Source of the DNA: an uncultured Lachnospiraceae bacterium
GTDB taxonomy: Bacteria > Bacillota > Clostridia > Lachnospirales > Lachnospiraceae
NCBI GenBank assembly: GCA_937915975.1
Contig: CALGGL010000057.1
Coordinates: forward strand, 1 to 8,890
DNA: 8,890 nt
Direction of reading: 5' to 3'
This document shows, piece after piece, positions 1 to 5,557 of this stretch. The notes below the pieces were generated by a model. That model was not told the DNA's origin. It worked only from the letters and a program-made list of their open reading frames with translations, and searched no databases. Numbering within the stretch: position 1 is the first letter of the stretch; every line of letters starts with the position of its first letter. A program made the translations under genes and the position numbers.

Positions 1-1264
1 TTATATTTTTAATAGTTTCCAAAAGAACGTTTCTGTATAAATAATCCTCACCGGTAATAACAATCGCAAATTCATCACCGCCTATTCTGTAAACGGGACT
101 ATGCTTATAGGTGTCGCAAATTATCTTACATGCTTCCTTTATATATTCATCACCGGAATTATGTCCCTTTGTATCATTTACAACCTTTAAGTCATTGATA
201 TCACATATTACAATAGCAAATTCGGGAACAATAATGCTGTTTTTGATTTTGCTGTTTAATACAGCTTCATCATCTACATATGCACGTTTATTTTTTACGC
301 CGGTTAAAGCATCCACATTTGCTATCTTTATAGCATTTTCCAATTCTATCTTTCTTTTCATAGATTCATTGATATTGGCAACACCGATAATTATATGCTT
401 ATCATCATTCAACGGTTTTACTGCACGAAGACTTACATATTCAGGGTTATTGTCCAGCATTAGTCTGTAGGTTATGGATAATTCGTTGTGTTCGTTAAGT
501 GCTCTAACAAAATTGTCCTTTTTCATAGCTTCAGCCATCATCGGATAATCATCAGGGTAAATATCTCTTTTCATATTTTGCTGAGTATCCCCGAAGAAAT
601 CATAACCTTTTGCACCAACCTCAAGCTTTGAATACTTTTCACTTGAACTGTATTCAGTATATTCATCAGTGATTATATCAACATAATATATAACCTCATA
701 TCTTATTGCCAAAGCACGTGCTATCTGATTATAGGTTTCACTTTCTGCAGCATTTTTTTGCTCACGCCTTACCTGTGCATCAACATTCTTTACTCCGACA
801 ATCATATATTTATCATCCCTGCCGGTTCCGCGAGTAGTCTTTAGCTGATAATAAACAGGCTTTCCGTCAAACACAAGTCTGTATCCCAAGGTAAAAGGAA
901 GGTTCTGCTGTATAGCATCATTGAAGCAATCCTTATTTATCTTTGAAAGAAATTTTTCCTGATCATCTTCGTACACCAACCGTTTACAATTAACTATTGA
1001 ATCGGCAAAGAAATTATCTCCCTTGGAAGCTATCTGAAGCTTCTTGTCATTTCCCGATGCAGAATACTCGATATAACTGTCATCAGTCATATCAACGTAA
1101 TAAACACTCTCATAATCATTGGCAAGTGAAAGAGCAATTCTTGAAAATGTAATCTCTGATTCAGAGTTACTGTTTGCTACATCCTTTAATTCAACAAAAT
1201 GTCTTGTTTTAATTTTGTCAGCTGTTTTTTGATTATAGCTTAAATTCTTCTTTTCTCCACCCAT
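1..1264 (-). CDS. Diguanylate cyclase with two tandem PAS-like repeats (C-terminus cut by window edge)
   Basis: Probably makes cyclic di-GMP from two GTP in response to an unknown cytoplasmic signal. Numbering is from the start at 1264; 421 codons are visible without a stop. Residues about 42-170 and 180-306 are two copies of one PAS-like sensor unit, recognisable by YESVYYVD (from 51) and YEVIYYVD (from 189), each followed by an EYS motif. The GGDEF domain begins with DALTG (318-322), continues with DINDLK (355-360) and NDTKGH (363-368), and has an intact GGDEF active site (395-399). Roughly the last 60-80 residues of the domain lie beyond the edge. The usual inhibitory RxxD site before GGDEF is replaced by KHSP (387-390). 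No membrane helix or signal peptide is seen. An upstream ATG at 1294 is only about 6 bases from the predicted transcript start, so 1264, preceded by GGGG at 8 bases, is preferred. The family call is sure; the signal is unknown. Confidence 0.93.
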   Translation of the reverse strand, partial: MGGEKKNLSYNQKTADKIKTRHFVELKDVANSNSESEITFSRIALSLANDYESVYYVDMTDDSYIEYSASGNDKKLQIASKGDNFFADSIVNCKRLVYEDDQEKFLSKINKDCFNDAIQQNLPFTLGYRLVFDGKPVYYQLKTTRGTGRDDKYMIVGVKNVDAQVRREQKNAAESETYNQIARALAIRYEVIYYVDIITDEYTEYSSSEKYSKLEVGAKGYDFFGDTQQNMKRDIYPDDYPMMAEAMKKDNFVRALNEHNELSITYRLMLDNNPEYVSLRAVKPLNDDKHIIIGVANINESMKRKIELENAIKIANVDALTGVKNKRAYVDDEAVLNSKIKNSIIVPEFAIVICDINDLKVVNDTKGHNSGDEYIKEACKIICDTYKHSPVYRIGGDEFAIVITGEDYLYRNVLLETIKNI

Positions 1265-1306
1265 ATATTCATCCCCAATTATGTTAAAACTCATGCTACA
1301 GAGATA

Positions 1307-1335
1307 ATTATACCAAAGGTTTAAATTCGTTTCAA
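1307..1335 (-). promoter_or_regulatory. Sigma-A promoter for the diguanylate cyclase gene
   Basis: Read on the minus strand, TTGAAA (1335-1330) is followed by a 17-base spacer and a perfect TATAAT (1312-1307). TGG precedes the -10 box, giving an extended -10. Transcription should start near 1300. That leaves about 36 bases of leader before the ATG at 1264, and makes the ATG at 1294 nearly leaderless. Confidence 0.75.
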
Positions 1336-1382
1336 GATATTGCTTATTTGCAACAAAAAAACAACTGTTTATTACAAATGTC

Positions 1383-1410
1383 TTTACAATATCGTTTTAT
1401 CTTCGATAAT
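1383..1410 (+). promoter_or_regulatory. Candidate sigma-A promoter for the coiled-coil gene
   Basis: TTTACA (1383-1388) and GATAAT (1405-1410) are separated by 16 bases, each one mismatch from consensus. If used, transcription starts near 1417 and the mRNA has a leader of about 190 bases before the ATG at 1608. No better promoter was found closer to the gene. A GCCGATAT box at 1447-1454 resembles a sigma-D (flagellar type) -10, but has no matching TAAA at the required distance. Confidence 0.4.
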
Positions 1411-1422
1411 ATTAATAAAAAT

Positions 1423-1494
1423 ATAGTTATGTTATATACGATTTATGCCGATATATAAAATGATTAATTATAACTATGTAAAAGGACTTACATA
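1423..1494 (+). repeat. Two inverted repeats in the divergent intergenic region
   Basis: ATAGTTAT at 1423-1430 is matched by its reverse complement ATAACTAT at 1470-1477. Overlapping its right arm, TATGTAA (1475-1481) and TTACATA (1488-1494) form a perfect 7-base dyad around the 6-base centre AAGGAC. The dyad could be a dimeric regulator's operator or, in RNA, a small hairpin. The two structures share 1475-1477, so they could not both form fully. The rest of 1295-1607 is A/T-rich and holds no gene I can support. Confidence 0.4.
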
Positions 1495-1589
1495 AGAATA
1501 AATCACGGAAGATTACTTTTTTATTTAGCATAATTTCATTTTTTCAAATGTTTTATTCTTATCTAAATCCCAAGATACTATATTAAATT

Positions 1590-1596
1590 AAGGTGG
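1590..1596 (+). promoter_or_regulatory. Ribosome binding site deciding the coiled-coil gene start
   Basis: AAGGTGG lies 11 bases before the ATG at 1608. The longest reading frame would begin at the GTG inside this same motif (1593), which cannot be both SD and start, so the start is set at 1608. Confidence 0.65.
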
Positions 1597-1607
1597 TGCA
1601 TATTATA

Positions 1608-2576
1608 ATGACTATCAATTTTAATGCCGGTCAGACTGTAAATGTAAACACAGTATCAAATAATATATCTGACCAAAAGGGAAGAAAGACATTTTTTGCC
1701 GGAGATACTAATATATCCGCAAATGAAAGCATAATAGCCTCAAAAAGGAAATTGGCACAAAAGCAGGCCATGAAGCTTATAGATGATGCATGGCAAAGGG
1801 ATAACGAAAAATCAGACAGCATTAAAAAAATGGGAGATAAGATTTCCTCCAATAAAGAATCTATAATGCAATCAAATTCCAAACTCAAGGATTTGGAAGA
1901 AAGCAAAGAAGCTTTAAGAGAAAAATATGGTATAGCTGCTGATTCTGATGAACAAAAAGATTTGCTTCTTTTGGAAAAATATCAGGACAGAAAGAATGGC
2001 TTAAAAACAGAGCCTTTTACAAAAGAAGAGATTGCAAGATTAAAAGAGCTCCAGGATATTCCAAGAACAGAATATCAAAATAAGGTTTTAGAGGTTAATG
2101 ATGTTGTAGATGAATTAAAGATGGATATCGTAAAAAAGTCAAATGAAAATATCGGTCTTGGCGAATCAATCCTTGAAGCTAACACAGATCTTACAGCTTC
2201 ACAAAATATGCAAAACGCTAAGCTTGCATCAGATAAGATTATGGAAGCCTTAAGCGATGAGATAAAAAATCTGATCTTAAATGAAGCCAAAGAACATATC
2301 GAAGAAAAAATGGCAGAGGAAAAGGAAAAAGCCGAAAAGCTCGAAGAAGAAAAAGAGGAAAAGGAAGAAAAGATCGAAGAGGCAAGAGAAAAACGCAAGG
2401 AGCAGGAAGCGCTTATTGAAGCTGATATTGAAGCATCAAGACTTGAGCAAGAGGTTAAAGTTGATGCCGATTATTCCGGTAATGACAGCCTGCAAAAGGA
2501 CATCAAAAAAATCATTCAGGATAATAATCTTCTTGATGATGATTTAAAGGGAATAAAGATTGATTTTAATTTTTAA
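1608..2576 (+). CDS. Highly charged coiled-coil protein of unknown function
   Basis: I do not recognise this 322-residue protein with confidence. Residues 1-40 are polar and Asn/Thr-rich, with a distinctive KTFFAGDTN segment (27-35). Residues about 40-105 and 155-215 look helical with coiled-coil spacing, separated by a Lys/Glu-rich stretch with an FTKEEIARLKELQD segment (137-150). Residues about 228-268 are almost wholly Glu, Lys, Arg and Ala, the pattern of a long single alpha helix or coiled coil. The tail (285-322) is acidic and ends in DFNF. It has no cysteine, no signal peptide and no membrane segment, so it is probably cytoplasmic, perhaps an elongated scaffold. It is transcribed alone, divergent from the diguanylate cyclase and convergent with the next gene. 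That it is a real gene is well supported by its SD, its length and the terminator after it; any role would be a guess. Confidence 0.85.
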   Translation: MTINFNAGQTVNVNTVSNNISDQKGRKTFFAGDTNISANESIIASKRKLAQKQAMKLIDDAWQRDNEKSDSIKKMGDKISSNKESIMQSNSKLKDLEESKEALREKYGIAADSDEQKDLLLLEKYQDRKNGLKTEPFTKEEIARLKELQDIPRTEYQNKVLEVNDVVDELKMDIVKKSNENIGLGESILEANTDLTASQNMQNAKLASDKIMEALSDEIKNLILNEAKEHIEEKMAEEKEKAEKLEEEKEEKEEKIEEAREKRKEQEALIEADIEASRLEQEVKVDADYSGNDSLQKDIKKIIQDNNLLDDDLKGIKIDFNF

Positions 2577-2646
2577 AACGTATTATTAATATGAGTTATA
2601 CAACCGTATATAAAATAGTGTGTGTTGTATTAGCAAATATTTAATA

Positions 2647-2694
2647 TAAATGAAGCAGGAAGGAAAACGTTACATCTCCTTCCTGCTTTATTTA
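2647..2694. terminator. Bidirectional intrinsic terminator between convergent genes
   Basis: AAGCAGGAAGGA (2653-2664) pairs perfectly with TCCTTCCTGCTT (2677-2688) around a 12-base loop. A/T-rich flanks extend the stem to 2647 and 2694 through one G-T pair. On the plus strand it ends in TTTATTTA; on the minus strand it is followed by a T-rich run. It lies about 75 bases after the coiled-coil gene and 25 bases after the stop of the minus-strand membrane-protein gene, so it can end both transcripts. Confidence 0.85.
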
Positions 2695-2712
2695 CATATT
2701 GAATAATCGGTA

Positions 2713-3159
2713 TTATGCCTCAGATACAGCCTCTTCAACCTTATCCTTAATATCCTCGGCAGCTTCCTTTACGGCATCTTTTGCGTCTTCAACTGCTTCC
2801 TTAACATCGTCGCCGTCAAGAGATACATAGTCTCTGTCGCTTGCGGCTGCATCTAAATCGTCGAAGAAAATTTCGCCGTCATCAACATAATCCTCTTCCT
2901 TTTCTGAGAACTTAGGCATCTTCTCCTTGATGGTATTCTTGACTTTGTTGATTGTCTCATTTTCCTGAATGGATGTCTTAACCTTATTAAACTTCTCGTT
3001 TTCATTTATAGATGTCTTGATTCTGTCTATTTTCTCATCTACATTATTGTCCTTATAAACCTTGCTTTCTTTAATCTGATCTTTAAATACGTAGCATAAA
3101 CCGCCTACAGCAGCGGTTGCAGCGGTTATGGTTACTAAGCCTTTTAATAACTTGCCCAT
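2713..3159 (-). CDS. Small membrane-anchored protein with amphipathic helical repeats
   Basis: This 148-residue protein has one hydrophobic segment at its N-terminus (about 7-25) with a Lys pair ahead of it and no clear signal-peptidase site, so it should be anchored by that helix. Next come three 13-residue units starting at 45, 58 and 71 (DRIKTSINENEKF, NKVKTSIQENETI, then a looser copy). An Asp/Glu-rich stretch (87-118) follows, then a tail of about four heptads (119-146) alternating Ala/Val with Lys/Glu/Asp. The layout recalls YtxH-like and LEA-like stress proteins, but I see no diagnostic motif and infer only the architecture. The SD AAGGAG sits well placed before ATG 3159, and a sigma-A-like promoter lies 49 bases upstream. 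It is monocistronic, convergent with the coiled-coil gene and divergent from the MutS operon. It could be an envelope-stress or membrane-surface protein. Confidence 0.85.
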   Translation of the reverse strand: MGKLLKGLVTITAATAAVGGLCYVFKDQIKESKVYKDNNVDEKIDRIKTSINENEKFNKVKTSIQENETINKVKNTIKEKMPKFSEKEEDYVDDGEIFFDDLDAAASDRDYVSLDGDDVKEAVEDAKDAVKEAAEDIKDKVEEAVSEA

Positions 3160-3207
3160 GATATATCTCCTTTTCTGTATATATTTTCTACAATCAATGT
3201 AAATAAT

Positions 3208-3236
3208 ATTCTAATACAAGTATATATAAAAATCAA
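3208..3236 (-). promoter_or_regulatory. Promoter for the minus-strand membrane-protein gene
   Basis: On the minus strand TTGATT (3236-3231), a 17-base spacer and TAGAAT (3213-3208) give a reasonable sigma-A promoter. The transcript would start near 3201, leaving about 41 bases before the ATG at 3159, with AAGGAG in between. Confidence 0.5.
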
Positions 3237-3301
3237 GGGAATAAATGACTTGTTGATATTTATTTTTTAACAAAAATTAACCAAATTTTCACAGCTAAAA
3301 A

Positions 3302-3330
3302 TTGCTTTGAATATACAGTTATGTTAAAAT
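3302..3330 (+). promoter_or_regulatory. Promoter for the two-gene MutS-like operon
   Basis: TTGCTT (3302-3307), a 17-base spacer and TAAAAT (3325-3330) with TGT directly before it make an extended -10 promoter; the -35 is weak. The start would fall near 3337, two bases before the GTG that opens the longest frame of the next gene. That argues for the ATG at 3381 as the real start. Confidence 0.5.
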
Positions 3331-3380
3331 AACCTTTAGTGACAAAAAAATCAAATTTTAAGGAAAGCTGGTGGAGCGTT

Positions 3381-3596
3381 ATGAATAGAAAATTATTGGA
3401 GACAGAAAAAAATTTTCTTACATGCAGCATACTTATGGTGATAGTAGGTATAGCCTTATGTGTTATCGGTAAGGTTGGAATCGGTGCCGGAACTATAGCG
3501 GTAGGAATTGTTTTTTTGGTTGTTTTCTTTGTGATGGTAAAAAAGAATAATGAAGAGGAAAACGGTAAGGCATCGGGAAATGATAATGATAAGTAA
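3381..3596 (+). CDS. Small two-helix membrane protein, partner of the MutS-like ATPase
   Basis: This 71-residue protein has two hydrophobic helices (about 12-29 and 33-53) joined by a short Gly-containing turn. Basic residues flank both ends, and the tail is polar and Asn/Glu/Lys-rich. The layout predicts a hairpin in the membrane with both ends in the cytoplasm. The frame is open from a GTG at 3339, but that codon has no SD and sits at the predicted transcript start. ATG 3381 follows GGTGGAG at a usable distance, so it is chosen. The end of the gene overlaps the MutS-family gene by 17 bases, which implies translational coupling and a shared role. The family is not recognised. Given its partner's own membrane segments, it may help anchor or regulate the ATPase; that is inference. 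Confidence 0.7.
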   Translation: MNRKLLETEKNFLTCSILMVIVGIALCVIGKVGIGAGTIAVGIVFLVVFFVMVKKNNEEENGKASGNDNDK

Positions 3597-5391
3597 TAAG
3601 GATTTTTATGAGGAACAACTTAATTATTATAAGCAGGAAGAAAAAAGCCTCGAAAAAGAGTTTTCGTTGATATCAACACTCAGGATTTTTTCGTTTTTGA
3701 TCGGTCTTGCCCTTTTACTCATAGGGATATTCGATGAATACTTTGTTTTGGGTGTGGCTGGTGCAGCTTTACTTTTTTTATTTCTTTATCTTGTTAAACG
3801 GCACAGCAATGTGGTTATAAAACAGGAGAAAGCCGAAAGCAAAAAAATAACAGCAGGAAGATATATCGACAGATTTAAAGATGAATGGAGAAAATTTGAT
3901 GATAACGGCAGTGAGTTTCTTTTGGATGAAGATACTGTTCCGAGAGATATTGATCTGCTTGGCCCTGCATCACTATATCAGATGATATCGGTGTGTCATA
4001 CACTAAAAGGAAGAAAGCTTCTTGCAGAAAAGTTAAGACTTGAAAATGTAAAGGTAAGTGAAAATAAAAAAAGAAGCGAAGCTGTTGCAGAGCTTATGGA
4101 AAAAAAGAAATTTGCCATAGAGTATGAGGCAGCAGGTATAAGGCTTGCCAATAAAAAACATAAGCAGGACATTGAAAAATTTATAGCTTATTGTGATGAT
4201 GAGAAAACAGGTATAATTCCTTTTTGGATGGAGCTTTTAAGATTTGCTTTGCCGATTGTTGAAATTTCGCTTATAGTATTATGGGCGTGTCGGATAGTCG
4301 GCTGCGGTTTTCCACTTGTGGGATTATTTGCTTTACTTGTTATCGCGGGCATGACAAGTAGTGTATCCGACGCTGCCATTGTTCCTTTTTACGCTATGGG
4401 AACTGCGGTTGATAATTATGACGATATGCTTTTGCTGATTGAAAGTGAAAAATTCCAATCAGAGCTGTTGTGTAAAATGAAGGAATACGTGTCAGGAGAT
4501 AGCGGTTCAGTCAATGCATTCAAAAGCTTAAGAAAAATCAGTCAGGCGTATAATATATCCTATAATCCGTTTTTGCATTTGATATTTACGGGACTTTTAA
4601 TGTGGGATTATCAACTGGCGCATTTTACATCAAGATGGAAAAGAAAATACGGAAAAAATATCGGCAGGACATTTGACGTGATTTCCGAATTTGAAGAGCT
4701 CCTGAGTCTGTCCGTTCTTGGTAATGTCAGAAAGACCACATGGGCGAACGTAGATGAAAACACCGATGAGGCGAGACTTTCGGGTGAAAATATGTATCAC
4801 CCTCTGATTAATCCTGATGAGGTTGTGGAAAACGGAATAGAGCTTTCGGGAGGAATTACCATAATAACCGGTTCCAATATGTCGGGTAAGACTACATTTC
4901 TTAGGACAGTTGCGGTTAATCTTGCACTTTCGTATCTGGGTGCTCCGGTTTGTGCAGATTCATTTTTTGCAAGCTATATGAAGCTTTTTACATCTATGAG
5001 AGTTATGGATGATGTGGCTCATGGCATATCCACATTCTATGCGGAGATTTTAAGAATAAAAGCTATGGCGGAGTATAAGGAAAAAAAGCTTCCGATGATT
5101 TGTCTTATAGATGAAATATTTAAGGGAACCAATTCTGCGGACAGGATAGTGGGTGCTACGGAGGCCATAACAAGACTTGCGGGTAAAGAATGCATAACGG
5201 TTGTATCAACACATGATTTTGAACTTTGTAATATAGAAGATAAAAACGGACATAAGGCATACAATTATCATTTTGAAGAATATTATGATAATGATGAATT
5301 AAAGTTTGATTATAAAATTCGCAACGGAAGGTGCACAACTACCAATGCTTTGGCAATTTTACGGATGGCGGGCTTCGATGTAAAGAAATAA
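3580..5391 (+). CDS. Membrane-anchored MutS-family ATPase
   Basis: A 603-residue protein with a complete MutS-type ATPase module but not the form of canonical MutS (about 850 residues) or MutS2. A short coiled coil (8-30) precedes two hydrophobic helices (33-52 and 54-73). A MutS-core-like region starts near 120, and two more hydrophobic segments sit inside the core (about 222-240 and 243-258). The ATPase shows Walker A GSNMSGKT (431-438), DDVAHGISTF (477-486, like the MutS DD..SG.STF motif), Walker B LIDE (509-512) running into a GTNSADR segment, and STHD (543-546, like the MutS ATH switch). The N-terminal mismatch-reading domain with its Phe-x-Glu motif is absent, as is any Smr nuclease domain. 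ATG 3580 is preceded by AAGG at 9 bases; ATG 3586 is also possible. It overlaps and is probably coupled to the two-helix gene. DNA or another ligand at the membrane is possible; classical mismatch repair is unlikely. Confidence 0.9.
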   Translation: MIMISNKDFYEEQLNYYKQEEKSLEKEFSLISTLRIFSFLIGLALLLIGIFDEYFVLGVAGAALLFLFLYLVKRHSNVVIKQEKAESKKITAGRYIDRFKDEWRKFDDNGSEFLLDEDTVPRDIDLLGPASLYQMISVCHTLKGRKLLAEKLRLENVKVSENKKRSEAVAELMEKKKFAIEYEAAGIRLANKKHKQDIEKFIAYCDDEKTGIIPFWMELLRFALPIVEISLIVLWACRIVGCGFPLVGLFALLVIAGMTSSVSDAAIVPFYAMGTAVDNYDDMLLLIESEKFQSELLCKMKEYVSGDSGSVNAFKSLRKISQAYNISYNPFLHLIFTGLLMWDYQLAHFTSRWKRKYGKNIGRTFDVISEFEELLSLSVLGNVRKTTWANVDENTDEARLSGENMYHPLINPDEVVENGIELSGGITIITGSNMSGKTTFLRTVAVNLALSYLGAPVCADSFFASYMKLFTSMRVMDDVAHGISTFYAEILRIKAMAEYKEKKLPMICLIDEIFKGTNSADRIVGATEAITRLAGKECITVVSTHDFELCNIEDKNGHKAYNYHFEEYYDNDELKFDYKIRNGRCTTTNALAILRMAGFDVKK

Positions 5392-5404
5392 AATATTGAC
5401 AAAT

Positions 5405-5454
5405 TGCATAAAAACCAAGTTTAAAATTGGTAAAAAAAACTTGTTAATTATGCA
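5405..5454 (+). terminator. Interrupted inverted repeat after the MutS-like gene, possible weak terminator
   Basis: Two nested arm pairs face each other: TGCATAA (5405-5411) with TTATGCA (5448-5454), and inside them CAAGTTT (5416-5422) with AAACTTG (5437-5443). They are separated by a mismatched 4-by-4 internal loop. The structure starts 14 bases after the MutS-like stop. It is A/T-rich and lacks a clean T run, so it is at best a weak terminator or mRNA-end hairpin; a regulator-binding role is equally open. Confidence 0.4.
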
Positions 5455-5477
5455 CAATGCCAATTATTCAAAATTGC

Positions 5478-5516
5478 CAAATTTGCTGTTGACACTATTG
5501 TTTTAAATGTTATAAA
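5478..5516 (+). promoter_or_regulatory. Strong promoter for the 694-residue gene, with adjoining palindrome
   Basis: A consensus TTGACA (5489-5494), a 16-base spacer and TATAAA (5511-5516) preceded by TGT form a near-ideal extended -10 sigma-A promoter. The upstream DNA is very A/T-rich, as in UP elements. An 8-base palindrome CAAATTTG (5478-5485) ends three bases before the -35 and could be an operator half or chance. The leader is about 35 bases, with SD AAGGGGG (5541-5547) ten bases before ATG 5558. Confidence 0.75.
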
Positions 5517-5557
5517 ATTATTAAAGTGAATATGTTTTATAAGGGGGATGATATCTT

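Noticed and set aside
111..470. Plus-strand 119-residue reading frame
   Set aside because: It lies antisense inside the GGDEF domain, whose motifs are all in the minus-strand frame, and has no SD.
1447..1454. GCCGATAT, a perfect sigma-D type -10 box
   Set aside because: No TAAA-like -35 lies 14-16 bases upstream, and no flagellar gene is nearby; probably chance in A/T-rich DNA.
1631..2547. Antisense and alternate-frame reading frames inside the coiled-coil gene, including a Lys/Arg-rich one at 2281-2547
   Set aside because: Their Ser/Phe-rich or Lys/Arg-rich composition is what A/G-rich Glu/Lys codons give in other frames. They have no SD or promoter.
2598..2630. ATACAAC/GTTGTAT inverted repeat after the coiled-coil gene
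   Set aside because: Only 7 base pairs with a 19-base loop and no T run; the strong hairpin at 2647-2694 explains termination better.
3339..3380. GTG start extending the two-helix protein by 14 residues
   Set aside because: It has no SD and lies about two bases from the predicted transcript start.
3550..3579. ATG at 3550 as start of the MutS-like gene
   Set aside because: It adds ten very basic residues and deepens the overlap without a better SD; ATG 3580 or 3586 fits better, though 3550 cannot be excluded.
4188..5338. Minus-strand reading frames inside the MutS-like gene
   Set aside because: Shadows of the coding strand, with no motifs or SD sites.
3580..5391. Canonical mismatch-repair MutS or MutS2
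   Set aside because: Too short, has membrane segments, and lacks the mismatch-reading domain and the Smr domain.
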